Source: Actinoalloteichus hymeniacidonis
GTDB lineage: Bacteria; Actinomycetota; Actinomycetes; Mycobacteriales; Pseudonocardiaceae
Direction: 5' to 3'
Length of the DNA stretch: 64,000 bases
Assembly (NCBI RefSeq): GCF_014203365.1
Contig: NZ_JACHIS010000001.1
Coordinates: 6,242,208-6,306,207, forward strand
The translations under genes and the position numbers were made by a program. Position 1 is the first letter of the stretch. Each line of letters opens with the position of its first letter. Below, in pieces: positions 53,336 through 63,096 of this stretch. Below the pieces are notes generated by a model. That model worked only from the letters and a program-made list of their open reading frames with translations. It ran no database searches and was not told where the DNA came from.

Positions 53336-54798
53336 ACACACCGATCCGTCGAGTCGCCCTGACCGTCATGCTGCTGATCGTGGCGCTGATGGTGAACCTG
53401 ACCTATATCCAGGTGATCTGGTCGGACGAGCTTCGGGCGCATCCCAGGAACAGCCGCACCCTCAACGAGGAACTGGCGCGGCAGCGGGGCGACATCATCG
53501 TGGGCAACGAGGCGGTCGCCACGGTCGAGGAGACCGGCGACAACCTCTACCCGTACGAGCGGGTCTATCCGGATGGCCCGGTCTACGCGCCGATCACCGG
53601 TTACTACTCACCGATTGGTCGCACCGGCTTGGAGCGCGCCGAGGACCCGGTACTCAACGGATCGGACGACCGGCTGTTCGTCCGGAGACTCTCCGACCTG
53701 ATCACCGGTCGGGACGCCCGAGGCGGCATGGTCGAGCTCACCATCGATCGGCGGATGCAGGAGACCGCCTATCAGATGATGACGGACCGAGGCCTCACCG
53801 GCGCGGTAGTGGCATTGGAGCCGAGTACCGGTCGAATCCTGTCCTTGGTGTCCACGCCGACCTTCGATCCGAATGAACTCTCCACTTTGGATTCCGAAGC
53901 ACGCGCTGCGGCGACCGAGGAACTGGAAGCCGACGAGAATCGCCCGTTGCACAACCGGGCGATCTCCGAGACCCAGCCGCCTGGCTCGACGTTCAAGCTG
54001 CTCGTGGCGGCCGCCGCGTTGGATAACGGCTATTCCAACGACAGCGAGGTCAACGCCGCGCCCTCCGTCCAGCTGCCCGGCAGTAGCGTCAGCCTGCCCA
54101 ATTACAACAACAATCCGTGCGGGAATGGACAGCGCGCGACACTCCTTCAGGCGATGGAGGAGTCCTGCAACGTTCCCTTCGGTGAGATCGCGGGGGAACT
54201 CGGTCCCGAGGTACTTCAAGAGCAGGCTGAAGCGCTAGGCTTCAGCGACCCAGACCTCGAGATTCCGCTTTCGGTTGCGTCCTCCGAACTCGGTGAGATG
54301 GCGGACTCCGCAGCGGTCTACCAAAGCGGAATCGGCCAGCGCGATGTCCGGGTCACCCCATTGCAGAACGCGATGATGGTTGCGACTATCGCAAACGAGG
54401 GCAGCCGGATGGAGCCGCACGTCGTCTCGCGGATTCTCACTCCCGAGCTCGATCTCCTCGACGAGATCAACCCGGATGAAGCTGAGCAAGCGTTCTCGCC
54501 TCAGGTCGCACAGGACCTGACCGAGATGATGATCGCCTCCGAGCAACACACCGGCGGCGAGGGACAGATCCCCGGCGTGACGATCGCGTCGAAGACCGGT
54601 ACCGCCCAGTGGGGCGTCGACCCCTCAGAGACCAACCCGCACGCCTGGTATGTCGCCTTCGCACCTGCCGAGGACCCGCAGGTCGCCGTGGCCGTACTCG
54701 TCGAAGCAGGCGGCGATATCGGCGCGGGTGCCACCGGCGGTCGAGTCGCCGCACCGATCGGCCGGGCGGTGCTCGGTGCCGGGCTCGGAGGTGGCTGA
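53332..54798 (+). CDS. pbpA: PbpA: class B penicillin-binding protein
   Basis: A 488-residue transpeptidase. One amino-terminal membrane helix (VALTVMLLIVALMVNLTYIQV) anchors an extracytoplasmic protein. After a dimerisation-type domain (LARQRGDIIVGNEAVA) the penicillin-binding domain has Ser and Lys in PPGSTFKLLVAA, the SxN motif as EESCNVPFGEIA, and KTG in IASKTGTAQWG. It cross-links the strands made by the SEDS protein upstream. Regulation by the kinases encoded next is known for the mycobacterial homologue. Confidence 0.96.
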   Translation: MNTPIRRVALTVMLLIVALMVNLTYIQVIWSDELRAHPRNSRTLNEELARQRGDIIVGNEAVATVEETGDNLYPYERVYPDGPVYAPITGYYSPIGRTGLERAEDPVLNGSDDRLFVRRLSDLITGRDARGGMVELTIDRRMQETAYQMMTDRGLTGAVVALEPSTGRILSLVSTPTFDPNELSTLDSEARAAATEELEADENRPLHNRAISETQPPGSTFKLLVAAAALDNGYSNDSEVNAAPSVQLPGSSVSLPNYNNNPCGNGQRATLLQAMEESCNVPFGEIAGELGPEVLQEQAEALGFSDPDLEIPLSVASSELGEMADSAAVYQSGIGQRDVRVTPLQNAMMVATIANEGSRMEPHVVSRILTPELDLLDEINPDEAEQAFSPQVAQDLTEMMIASEQHTGGEGQIPGVTIASKTGTAQWGVDPSETNPHAWYVAFAPAEDPQVAVAVLVEAGGDIGAGATGGRVAAPIGRAVLGAGLGGG

Positions 54799-54801
54799 GC
54801 C

Positions 54802-56292
54802 GTGCTCACCTCCGGGCAGCTGCTCGCGGACCGCTACCGACTCGGTACGCGGATCGCGGTCGGCGGCATGGGCGAGGTCTGGGAGGCGGCTGACACGCGC
54901 CTCGATCGCAAGGTCGCGGTCAAGGTCCTCAAACCGGAGCTCTGCGGCAATGCCGAGTTCCTGCACCGGTTCCGCACCGAGGCCCGCACCACCGCATCAC
55001 TGAACCACCCGAATATCGCGGCGATCCACGATTACGGCGAGACCGCTGCGGTACCGGATGGCCCGGAGGACACCGCCTACCTCGTGATGGAGTTGGTCGA
55101 GGGCGACCCGTTGGCCGCTATCCTGGCCACCCAGGGCAGGCTTAACGCCGACCGCGCGCTCGACATGCTCGAACAGGCGGGCCAGGCACTTCAGGCCGCG
55201 CACGAACGCGGTTACGTCCACCGCGACGTCAAGCCCGGCAACATCATGGTGACCCCGAACGGCAAGGTGAAGCTCACCGACTTCGGGATCGCCAAGGCGG
55301 CCGATGCAGCGCCGGTGACCCGATCCGGCATGGTGATGGGCACCGCGCACTACATCGCGCCGGAACAGGCATTGGGCGGCGAGGCCGAACCCGCCAGCGA
55401 TGTCTACTCCTTGGCCGTCGTCGGTTACGAATGCCTGATGGGGCACCGTCCCTTCGTGTCCGACAACGCGGTGACGGTCGCCATGATGCACATCAGGGAG
55501 AACGTCCCGCCGCTCCCGCCGGATGTGCCGATCGGTGCGCGGACCCTCATCGAGAACACCCTGGTCAAGGATCCGAGGCGGCGTTACCGCACCGGAGGCG
55601 AGTTCGCGGCGGCCGTGTCCGCGGTACGCGCGGGTCATCCGTTGCCTGCGCCCTCGGGTCTGGCGATGCTGTCCAACGGACCGATCACCGGCAACATCCC
55701 CCGCGTTCCGCCGGGGGGCAACATGATGATGCCTGCGGCTCCCGTGCAGAACATGCCACCGGCACCGCCCGCCCATGGTCCGGCCCCGATGGGTCATCAC
55801 CCGGGCGGCGGTTACCACCCCGGGATGCAGCAGCCACCGCGTCGTCGAAGCAACGCCGCCGCATGGACGGTCGTCTCGCTGCTGGTCGTCATACTCATCG
55901 GCTTGGCCGTGTGGGGTATCTCCACGGTTCTGCAGGAAGGGCAGGGGCGCGCGGAAAGCCCCGGTTCCGGCACCGATCTCGAGGAAGATTCGGGTCCTTC
56001 GGTTTCCGACGAAGATGTCTTACCCTCATTCCCCGAGCCCGATGAACAGCCACCGCCTGGTCAGAGCGAGAATTCTGCTCTCGTCGAACTCGCCGAGACC
56101 GAGTTTCAGAACAAACCGTCCGAGGTAGTGGCGGAACGGCTCGAAGAGCTCGGAATGCGCCCAACGGTGGTGGGAATCGACGACGATCCGGTGGAACTCG
56201 CGAGAATGTGCCTGGTGACAGGCATAGAACCGAGTGGTCTGCAGCCAGTGAACACTGAGATCGTTGTTCGGTGTACCACAGGGGGTGCTTGA
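54802..56292 (+). CDS. pknA: PknA: receptor Ser/Thr protein kinase
   Basis: A 496-residue kinase starting at GTG 54802, three bases after pbpA. The kinase domain covers residues about 10-270: [15 protein letters not shown] is the glycine loop, VAVKVLKPE has the ATP lysine, [11 protein letters not shown] the catalytic loop, LTDFGIAKA the metal-binding Asp, and [11 protein letters not shown] the activation end. A Pro/Met-rich linker leads to a membrane helix ([20 protein letters not shown]). The outer part ends with about 70 residues that look like one PASTA-type unit ([20 protein letters not shown]). It regulates cell shape and division with PknB. Confidence 0.95.
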   Translation: MLTSGQLLADRYRLGTRIAVGGMGEVWEAADTRLDRKVAVKVLKPELCGNAEFLHRFRTEARTTASLNHPNIAAIHDYGETAAVPDGPEDTAYLVMELVEGDPLAAILATQGRLNADRALDMLEQAGQALQAAHERGYVHRDVKPGNIMVTPNGKVKLTDFGIAKAADAAPVTRSGMVMGTAHYIAPEQALGGEAEPASDVYSLAVVGYECLMGHRPFVSDNAVTVAMMHIRENVPPLPPDVPIGARTLIENTLVKDPRRRYRTGGEFAAAVSAVRAGHPLPAPSGLAMLSNGPITGNIPRVPPGGNMMMPAAPVQNMPPAPPAHGPAPMGHHPGGGYHPGMQQPPRRRSNAAAWTVVSLLVVILIGLAVWGISTVLQEGQGRAESPGSGTDLEEDSGPSVSDEDVLPSFPEPDEQPPPGQSENSALVELAETEFQNKPSEVVAERLEELGMRPTVVGIDDDPVELARMCLVTGIEPSGLQPVNTEIVVRCTTGGA

Positions 56293-56394
56293 TCCGATGT
56301 ATCACCACGAGGACATGCTTATGCAGACTCGGCATCGGACCGGGCGAACCGGCATGATGAGACGACCGTTAACGAGGATCGGGACGACGCAGTA

Positions 56395-58395
56395 ATGGGC
56401 ACGCAGCGACTGCTCTCCAACCGCTATGAACTGGGTGACACACTCGGTTATGGCGGCATGTCCGAGGTCCACATGGGCAGGGACGTTCGACTCAGCCGCG
56501 ATGTGGCCGTGAAGGTGCTACGCGCCGACCTCGCACGGGATCCCACGTTCCAGCTGCGCTTCCGCAGAGAAGCGCAGAACGCCGCAGCGTTGAATCATCC
56601 CGCCATCGTCGCCGTCTACGACACCGGCGAGACGGAGACCGAGCACGGTCCGCTGCCCTACATCGTCATGGAGTACGTCGACGGTCGGACGCTGCGCGAC
56701 ATGGTGAAGGGCGATGGCCCACTCACCGGTCGTCGGGCGATGGAGGTCATGGCCGACGCGAGTGCGGCCCTGGACTTCAGCCACCGACACGGCATCATCC
56801 ACCGCGATGTGAAGCCCGCCAACATCATGATCACCAAGTCCGGCGCCGTGAAGGTGATGGACTTCGGTATCGCGCGGGCACTGCACGATGGCCAAGCCGC
56901 CGTCACCCAGACCGCAGCCGTGATCGGCACCGCGCAGTACCTGTCGCCGGAGCAGGCCAGGGGCGAGGCGGTCGACGCCCGAAGCGACGTCTACGCGGCG
57001 GGCTGTGTGCTCTTCGAGCTGTTGACCGGCGAGCCGCCGTTCACCGGTGATTCGCCGGTTGCGGTCGCCTATCAGCATGTCCGGGAGGATCCCCGGCGGC
57101 CGTCCGAGGTCAACGACCAGATCACGCCCGAGCTCGACGCGATCATCCTCAAGGCGATGAGCAAGAACCCCGCCAACCGGTACCAGTCGGCGGCGGAGAT
57201 GCGCGCCGACCTGGTGCGGGTGCTGTCGGGGCAGCGGCCGAACGCGCCGATGGTGATGACCGACGAGGAACGCACCACCATGATGGGCTCCGAGGACGCC
57301 CCGCAGCCCGGCAGGCGGCGACGTCCGCCGCCGCCCCCCGTCGACGACGACTACGACGAACTCGCCGATGAGGAGGAGGAACGGCGCGCCCGACGCCGGA
57401 AGGGCTGGGTCGCCGCGCTGATCACGGCGCTGTGTGTCGGCATCATCGCGTTGGCCGCCGTCCTGACCATCAACGGATTCAACTCGGGCGAGGACGACGC
57501 CCCGACCACACCGACCGTCTCGGTACCCGACCTCACCGGAATGACCGAGCGGGAGGCCAGGGACGCCCTGGACGCTGCCAATCTCCGGATCGATATCGGT
57601 GAGCCCGTGGAATCCACCGCAGAGGAGGCAGGCACGGTCATGTCCACCGACCCGGCGCCTGACGCGGAGGTCGAAGAGGACTCCACCGTGCAGGTCATTC
57701 TCGGTGCAGGCCCGGGTACTGCAACGGTGCCGGATCTCACCGGGATGTCGGCGAGTGAGGCAGGGGACGCCCTGGGCGAGGTGGGGCTGCGGCTCTCCGA
57801 GGAATACCAGTACGAGGAGACCGAGGACGAGAACCTCGTCGGGGCGGTCATGGGACAGAACCCGCCGCCGGACCAAGAGGTCGACGGCGGTTCGCGCGTG
57901 CAGATCACCCTCGGCGAGGCCATCGAGCAGGTCAACGTCATCAATGCGGTCGGGCAACAGGTCGACACGGCCAGGTCGAACCTGGAGAGCCTGGGATTGA
58001 CCGTCGACGTGCAGACCACCAGCAGCGCGGAGGAGGAGGGCGAGGTCCTCTCCCAGAGCATCCCGCCGAACACCCCGGTCGACCGGGGTTCGACCATCAC
58101 CCTCCAGGTGTCGCTCGGCGATCAGCTCGAGATGCCCGATCTGACCGGGATGACCGCAGATGAGGCATTGGAGGCGCTCCAGCAACTCGGGTGGGACGGC
58201 GAGCTCGTCGAGCAGGGCGTCATGGTCGACGATATCTCCCAGCTCGATCGAGTGGTGTCGCAGTCCTTCGACCCCGGCAATCCACTCCGCAACGACGAGT
58301 CCGTGATCATCGGCATCGGAAAACTCACCGGCGGCGATGACGACGGCGGCGGCGACGATGACGGGGGCGGCGGCGGCTTTCTGAACCCGCCGTGA
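56395..58395 (+). CDS. pknB: PknB: PASTA-domain Ser/Thr protein kinase
   Basis: A 666-residue receptor kinase. The kinase domain (residues about 9-275) has LGYGGMSEVHMGRD, VAVKVLRADLA, HRDVKPANIMI, VMDFGIARAL and GTAQYLSPEQARGE. A juxtamembrane acidic/Arg-rich stretch and one membrane helix (ALITALCVGIIALAAVLTI) follow. The outside has four PASTA domains, opening VSVPDLTGMTEREARDAL, ATVPDLTGMSASEAGDAL, a more divergent third, and LEMPDLTGMTADEALEAL, then an Asp/Gly-rich tail. PASTA domains sense muropeptides and lipid II. A 102-base gap from pknA may hold an extra promoter. Confidence 0.97.
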   Translation: MGTQRLLSNRYELGDTLGYGGMSEVHMGRDVRLSRDVAVKVLRADLARDPTFQLRFRREAQNAAALNHPAIVAVYDTGETETEHGPLPYIVMEYVDGRTLRDMVKGDGPLTGRRAMEVMADASAALDFSHRHGIIHRDVKPANIMITKSGAVKVMDFGIARALHDGQAAVTQTAAVIGTAQYLSPEQARGEAVDARSDVYAAGCVLFELLTGEPPFTGDSPVAVAYQHVREDPRRPSEVNDQITPELDAIILKAMSKNPANRYQSAAEMRADLVRVLSGQRPNAPMVMTDEERTTMMGSEDAPQPGRRRRPPPPPVDDDYDELADEEEERRARRRKGWVAALITALCVGIIALAAVLTINGFNSGEDDAPTTPTVSVPDLTGMTEREARDALDAANLRIDIGEPVESTAEEAGTVMSTDPAPDAEVEEDSTVQVILGAGPGTATVPDLTGMSASEAGDALGEVGLRLSEEYQYEETEDENLVGAVMGQNPPPDQEVDGGSRVQITLGEAIEQVNVINAVGQQVDTARSNLESLGLTVDVQTTSSAEEEGEVLSQSIPPNTPVDRGSTITLQVSLGDQLEMPDLTGMTADEALEALQQLGWDGELVEQGVMVDDISQLDRVVSQSFDPGNPLRNDESVIIGIGKLTGGDDDGGGDDDGGGGGFLNPP

Positions 58396-58483
58396 GGCGT
58401 GGCAAGCACTCGCTGGGGCGGCTGGAGCTGAATCCGGCAGGTTGGACAAGGACCCGACAACCGCCCCAGTAGGCTTGGCGGCC

Positions 58484-58888
58484 ATGGTGTCCACGGCGCA
58501 GACGCAGACGCGGCGGACCATCGATCGGTATCTACGGCTACTGGCTGCGGGAGACGCGGCGGGTGTGTTGGAGTTGTTCACCGATGACGGGGTGGTCCGC
58601 TCGCCGATGAACGGCGAGATCCCGGCACGCGAGTTCTACCCCGAACTCGCGGCGACCACCGCACGCTCGGAGATCACCCCGGTCGACGTGTATCTATCCA
58701 CCGAGCAACCGAACTGCGCGGCCGTGCGGTTCCGCTACGACTGGCGGCTGCCGGACGACACCGCGACAGCCTTCGACTGCGTCGACATGCTCACGCTCGA
58801 CGAGACGGGCCGGATCACCGAACTGCGCATCGTCTACGACACTCATCCGCTGCGAATGGCCTGGCAGGCGAGCCTTCCCGCGCCTTGA
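58484..58888 (+). CDS. NTF2-like/SnoaL-type small protein
   Basis: A 134-residue protein starting at ATG 58484, 88 bases after pknB. It has the NTF2-like fold pattern: an amino helix (RRTIDRYLRLLAAGDAAGVLELFTDDGVV), then strands with AAVRFRYDWRLPD and FDCVDMLTLDETGRITELRIVYD. Members are ketosteroid isomerase-like enzymes or binding proteins; the active-site acids are not diagnostic here. It is probably cytoplasmic. The ribosome binding site is weak (GGCGGCC), and the role is unknown. Confidence 0.85.
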   Translation: MVSTAQTQTRRTIDRYLRLLAAGDAAGVLELFTDDGVVRSPMNGEIPAREFYPELAATTARSEITPVDVYLSTEQPNCAAVRFRYDWRLPDDTATAFDCVDMLTLDETGRITELRIVYDTHPLRMAWQASLPAP

Positions 58889-58992
58889 TCCGAACCTCGG
58901 CGTCTCCTGTTGCGTCCCGGCACAGCTCACCCCACGCTGACACGACGGGTGGCCGATCGTCGGCTTCGCGGGTCGCTTAGGAGGTGCCAGAG

Positions 58993-59280
58993 ATGGCGGA
59001 CGAGATGATCCCGTCGGCGGAGCGGGCACTGCCCGAGGTCACCTGCCGAGACATCCAGGGCCGCACCTGTCTGATCACGGTGCGCGTCGTGGACGACCGG
59101 ATCGAGCTCAGTTCCCCGGCAAGCGAGATCATCATGCTCGAACCGGATTCGATCCGCGCTCTGGGCATCGTCCTCCGAGGCGCGGTCGCCCGGGTTCAGG
59201 CCAGGATCAGGGCCCGGTCGATCCCGCTGCCCAGCCCTCGGCGGCCCGGCGGGCCCGAGCCGATCATCGGCACGCTCTAG
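58993..59280 (+). CDS. Small hypothetical protein
   Basis: A 95-residue protein starting at ATG 58993, eight bases after a perfect AGGAGG. The body has a beta-rich part (CLITVRVVDDRIELSSPASEIIMLEP) and a helix (DSIRALGIVLRGAVARVQARIRAR) and ends in a Pro/Gly-rich tail. I recognise no domain. It converges on trpG with eight bases between stops. The strong binding site and codon use make it a real gene. Confidence 0.75.
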   Translation: MADEMIPSAERALPEVTCRDIQGRTCLITVRVVDDRIELSSPASEIIMLEPDSIRALGIVLRGAVARVQARIRARSIPLPSPRRPGGPEPIIGTL

Positions 59281-59288
59281 AAGACGCG

Positions 59289-59930
59289 TCAGGCCTGTGC
59301 AGCGGCCGCCAGCTTCCGGGCGCCGTGCTCCAACTCGTCGACCAAGGCCGAGGGCACCGTCGTGCCACAGGCCGCCAGCCAATTGGCCAGCATCCGATGT
59401 CCGCCATCGGTGAGCACCGACTCCGGATGGAACTGGACGCCCTCGATCGGCAGCGTCCGGTGTCGAATGGCCATCACCACGCCGGACTCGGTCCGGCCCG
59501 TGACCTCGAAGTCGGCGGGAACGGTGTCCGGCCGCACGGTCAAGGAGTGGTAGCGGGTCGCGACGAAGGGGTTCGGCAGCCCGGTCAGGACGCCCGAGCC
59601 ATCGTGGTGAACCAGGCTGGTCTTGCCGTGCAGCAGCTCGGGAGCCCGCTCGACGACGCCGCCCCAGACCTGGGCGATCGCCTGGTGGCCGAGGCAGACC
59701 CCGAGCACCGGTAGGGCTCGCTCGGCACAACGACGGATGAGCTCCATGCTCTGACCGGCCCGGTCCGGCGTTCCCGGTCCCGGGCTGATCAGCACACCGC
59801 TGACCTGGTCCAGGTCATCCTGTTCGACGACGTCGTTACGACGCACCAGCACCTCGACGTCGAGCTGCGCCAGGTACTGGACCAGGTTGTAGACGAAGCT
59901 GTCGTAGTTGTCGACGACCAGGATGCGCAT
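59289..59930 (-). CDS. trpG: Anthranilate/aminodeoxychorismate synthase, glutamine amidotransferase subunit
   Basis: A 213-residue class I amidotransferase from the ATG at 59930 (MRILVVDNYDSFVYNLVQYL). GVLISPGPGTPDRAG forms the oxyanion-side loop. The nucleophile is Cys in VLGVCLGHQAIAQVWGG. His and Glu of the triad lie in GVQFHPESVLTDGG. It supplies ammonia to make anthranilate (tryptophan) or 4-amino-4-deoxychorismate (folate). The sequence cannot separate TrpG from PabA; in mycobacteria this locus is named trpG. The synthase partner is not in the window. Confidence 0.95.
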   Translation of the reverse strand: MRILVVDNYDSFVYNLVQYLAQLDVEVLVRRNDVVEQDDLDQVSGVLISPGPGTPDRAGQSMELIRRCAERALPVLGVCLGHQAIAQVWGGVVERAPELLHGKTSLVHHDGSGVLTGLPNPFVATRYHSLTVRPDTVPADFEVTGRTESGVVMAIRHRTLPIEGVQFHPESVLTDGGHRMLANWLAACGTTVPSALVDELEHGARKLAAAAQA

Positions 59931-59970
59931 TCGACCAGCGTATCCGAGCGTCAAGGCCCGCCGATGCGCG

Positions 59971-60147
59971 TCATTCGACCGTGTTGACGTCGGTAGGCAC
60001 GTCGACGCTGTTCCAGGGCAGCAGCGGCGCCACCCACGGGAACACGACGAACAGCAGCAACGAGATCACGATGGCCACCAGCACCAACGCCTCGATGATC
60101 TTGACCACGAGTGGTCCCGGCAGATGTCGCCAGATCCAGCCGTACAC
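59971..60147 (-). CDS. Small conserved single-pass membrane protein (Rv0012-region type)
   Basis: A 58-residue protein from GTG 60147, easily missed because it is short. It reads VYGWIWRHLPGPLVVKI, then one membrane helix (LVLVAIVISLLLFVVFPWV), then PLLPWNSVDVPTDVNTVE. I recall the YGWIWRHLPG opening from small membrane proteins encoded near trpG and crgA in other actinobacteria. It lies 11 bases after the sortase gene and 40 bases before trpG on the same strand, so the three probably share a transcript. The function is unknown. Confidence 0.82.
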   Translation of the reverse strand: MYGWIWRHLPGPLVVKIIEALVLVAIVISLLLFVVFPWVAPLLPWNSVDVPTDVNTVE

Positions 60148-60158
60148 GTCGTCTGCGC

Positions 60159-62321
60159 CTACTCTCGTTCCAGGGTCACTGACTCCAGCTCGGGCGGCAG
60201 TCCGGCGCCCTCGCCTTCCTTCGGATACTGAGCGGTCAAGAGACCGTGGATGATCATCCGTTGCTCGGCGGAGAACCTCGGGTGACAGGTGGTCAGGGTG
60301 ATCAACGAACGCTGATCCGCCTCGGCCAGCTCCACACCGGGATTGCTCGGTACGGGCAGGATGACCTCACCCTGGCTCGGCGAGACGATCTGCTGGCCGG
60401 GGGTCATCCCGTAGGCGCCGCCGCCCTCGACGTTCGGATCGACCAGCGAGGGCACATCGGTGCACTCCGGCCGGGCCGCCCTGGTGGCCTCCCAGTCCGC
60501 GATCTCGCTCTCCATCGGCAACACCCGATAGACGAACCACTCCGACTGGCCCTCGATGACGATCGCGTCGCAGCTCTCCAACAGGTCGAGGTTGTTGAAG
60601 GGCGAGCCCCAACCGACCCGGTGTCCCGCCACCGCGAAGTTGCCGCGCTCGCCGGGCAACGCGCTGTCGATGTAGTGGCCTGGGCCGACCTCGAGGTTCT
60701 CGTCGCTGGTGCCCTCGACGATGCTGTACCGGTAGTCGGAGCCGAACTTGGGCACGTAGATCCGTGCGAAGGCATCGCCATCCATCGGGGCGATACCCGA
60801 ATCACGCTCGTTGGCGCCCGCCTGCCACATCTCCTCCATCCGCGAGTCGGCCTGGGCCTGCCGCGAGGAGGTGAACCAACCGGTGACGAAGAGCTCGTAG
60901 AACACGAACAGCAGCACCACGAACCCCGCGGTCAGCATCAGCTCGCCGCCGGAGCGGGCGAGGATCCGGCCCGCGCTGTCCTTCTTCTTTTTCTTGGTCG
61001 CTACCGACTTCTTCTTCGTGCGCGGTTTGCCCTCGGCTGCGGCAGCGTGTTCCGAGTCGTCGTCGGCCTCGTCGTAGCCGTCGTCATAACCGTCGTCGTA
61101 GTCGTCCGCGTACTCATCGTCGTAGTCGTCCTCGACGGGCGCGATGAGCTCGGTGGCCGCCTCCGGCGCGGGTTGCCCGGCGCGGTTCGGTGCGTGCGAT
61201 GCCGATGCAGCGGGCAGCAGCTCGGTCTGCATCGACTCCGGGTCCGGCCCGGGTGCCTGCATGCCCCGCGTCTGCATCGGGCCTCGGCCTGCGCCACCCG
61301 GCGCCTGCCGGGGCGGCATCCCGGGGATGGGCGCCATCGAGGGCCGGGACCGATTGGGCCCGTCGGCGTCGAGGGCGCCGTCGAGTCGGGCGCCCAGCAA
61401 GGAACCGGCGCTGGACTCGACGTCGTCATCGATCGGCGCGGCGAACGGCGGTTCGGCACGGGGGGTCGAGCGCGGTGCGACAGGCAGCTGACCGGCGAGG
61501 TCGGCCGAGCGAGGCCCGTCCGAGGTCGGTCGCCCCATCGGGGCGTCGGGGAGCGGCAGCACACCGCCGAGATTGGGTGCGGCGGGCGGCGGCCTGTCGT
61601 CCGGCCTCGGCCAGTCCTGGCTGGTCTCCGGGCCTCGGGGAGCGGCCGCGGGCGGGTAGGTCGGCGGGGGGCCGGGCCGGGTTGGCGGCTGCGGCCGTCG
61701 GGCCCGCCTGCCATCCGGTGCATCGGCCGGGCGCTCCCCCGGGCGTCGCGGGGCGGCAGGCGGCGTACCACCCGCCGGACCGGCCGGCCTGCGCTCGCGG
61801 CGAGTGCCGTTCGGCGCATCGTTGGGCGCGGTCTGCGGCCAGGCGTGCTCGGTGGCGGAGCTCAGCGGGCCGCTGGCGATCGGGGCGGAGAATCCGGTGG
61901 ACCCGGTGGAACCGCTGGGTCGCGGCGGAGCGGAGAACTCGGTGCGCTCGCCCGCCAGGTCCGGCCGAGCCGGGTTGTCGACGGGTTCGGCGCGGCGACG
62001 TCGACCCCCCTGGCCCGGTGTGGGACGCGCGGGCGGTGGCTCCTGGTGGTTCTCCGGCTCGGCGGCCCGCCGACGACCGGTGACCGGGCGTTGGACGCGC
62101 GTCGCCTCGGGCGGGTTCGGCGCCTCCCACGTGCCCGATGCGGAGTGCCTGCCCGGGTTGGCCGGGTGCTGGTCTTCCGATCCCTCGCGCGCGGCGCGCC
62201 TACGGCCCGGGCCTGCGGTGCGCGCCGGGCGCGCGGCCGCCGGGCGCTGCTCGTCCTGCGCAGGCTGCGGAGCACGAGTGCGGGGGGCGTAGTCGTCCCG
62301 CTCTGGCGGGAACTCACTCAC
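60159..62321 (-). CDS. Class E sortase with a very long Pro/Arg-rich amino region
   Basis: A 720-residue protein. The start is one of two adjacent GTGs (62321 preferred) seven bases after AGGAGG. The first 430 residues are disordered, rich in Pro, Arg, Ala and Gly, and end with an acidic DDYDDGYDDGYDE-type stretch and a Lys-rich patch. A membrane helix (LMLTAGFVVLLFVFYELFV) precedes the sortase domain. It has His in VAGHRVGWGSPFNNLD, Cys in TLTTCHPRFSAEQRM and a nearby Arg. Sortases cleave a cell-wall sorting signal and attach surface proteins to peptidoglycan; class E prefers LAXTG-type signals. The cytoplasmic tail is far longer than usual. Confidence 0.92.
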   Translation of the reverse strand: MSEFPPERDDYAPRTRAPQPAQDEQRPAAARPARTAGPGRRRAAREGSEDQHPANPGRHSASGTWEAPNPPEATRVQRPVTGRRRAAEPENHQEPPPARPTPGQGGRRRRAEPVDNPARPDLAGERTEFSAPPRPSGSTGSTGFSAPIASGPLSSATEHAWPQTAPNDAPNGTRRERRPAGPAGGTPPAAPRRPGERPADAPDGRRARRPQPPTRPGPPPTYPPAAAPRGPETSQDWPRPDDRPPPAAPNLGGVLPLPDAPMGRPTSDGPRSADLAGQLPVAPRSTPRAEPPFAAPIDDDVESSAGSLLGARLDGALDADGPNRSRPSMAPIPGMPPRQAPGGAGRGPMQTRGMQAPGPDPESMQTELLPAASASHAPNRAGQPAPEAATELIAPVEDDYDDEYADDYDDGYDDGYDEADDDSEHAAAAEGKPRTKKKSVATKKKKKDSAGRILARSGGELMLTAGFVVLLFVFYELFVTGWFTSSRQAQADSRMEEMWQAGANERDSGIAPMDGDAFARIYVPKFGSDYRYSIVEGTSDENLEVGPGHYIDSALPGERGNFAVAGHRVGWGSPFNNLDLLESCDAIVIEGQSEWFVYRVLPMESEIADWEATRAARPECTDVPSLVDPNVEGGGAYGMTPGQQIVSPSQGEVILPVPSNPGVELAEADQRSLITLTTCHPRFSAEQRMIIHGLLTAQYPKEGEGAGLPPELESVTLERE

Positions 62322-62657
62322 CACGAAACCTCCTGGGCTACGACGTCGGCAGCTCTGCACCAGCAGCGTAAGCACACGTCTGTTGTGACCGTGTCCATTC
62401 GTCGAGAGACGCAGGCCACTTGGGGCTGATCGCGTCATAGGCTGGCGGACATCACGACCGCCGAGTGGGCGAATAATCGCGACCGTCTCGGCGCCATCCG
62501 CTCGACGGGTACACCTGTCCTTCGCTGAGAGCCTCGACTACGTTAACGTGATTGCGGGATCGAGGCGTCCACCTTGCGTTTTCTCACCAGGCGTAGACTG
62601 GACGGCCACATTCCGTGATGACGACGAGCAACACCGGTCGACGCCAGCGAGGAAACG

Positions 62658-62930
62658 ATGCCGAAGTCCAAGGTCCGCAAGAAGGACGTCTACACCGTTC
62701 CGCAGGATAAGCGCACACCGGTCAAGGCAGAGGCAGTGGGTCTTGGTCCTTCGCATCCGGTCTACGTGTCCGTGATGCTCGGGATCATGCTGATCGGCCT
62801 GCTCTGGTTGATCGTCAACTACATCGCCGGAGATCGTATTCCGCTGATGCAGGAGCTCGGGTCGTGGAACTTCGCCATCGGCTTCGCGCTGATGATCACC
62901 GGTTTGTTGATGACCATGCGGTGGCGCTAG
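62658..62930 (+). CDS. crgA: CrgA: cell division inhibitor/regulator
   Basis: A 90-residue membrane protein. It opens [15 protein letters not shown] and has two membrane helices ([23 protein letters not shown] and [18 protein letters not shown]), the standard CrgA plan. In streptomycetes CrgA holds back FtsZ-ring formation during sporulation, and in mycobacteria it links FtsZ to PBPs and CwsA. The divergent sortase gene starts about 340 bases away. The length and both helices are complete. Confidence 0.97.
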   Translation: MPKSKVRKKDVYTVPQDKRTPVKAEAVGLGPSHPVYVSVMLGIMLIGLLWLIVNYIAGDRIPLMQELGSWNFAIGFALMITGLLMTMRWR

Positions 62931-62984
62931 AGCACCGAGCCCGGACGACTCCGGGTCGGCAACTCCATACTGACAGTGACAACG

Positions 62985-63010
62985 GGCCCGGGCACCTGTG
63001 TGTCCGGGCC
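62985..63010 (+). terminator. Hairpin terminator after crgA
   Basis: An 11-bp stem (62985-62995 with 63000-63010, one G-U pair) closes a CTGT loop 55 bases after the crgA stop. There is no clear U-run, as is common in high-GC genomes. Confidence 0.65.
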
Positions 63011-63096
63011 TCGCTCTGCCTGATGAAGATCGTTCAGCTCAGGCACGAGCCGTGCACGGTGGGTACTCGAACCACATCCATGTAAGTCATCCCCAG

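Noticed and set aside
60246..62429. Plus-strand frame of 727 codons opposite the sortase
   Set aside because: Arg/Gly-rich shadow of the sortase gene with no start signal.
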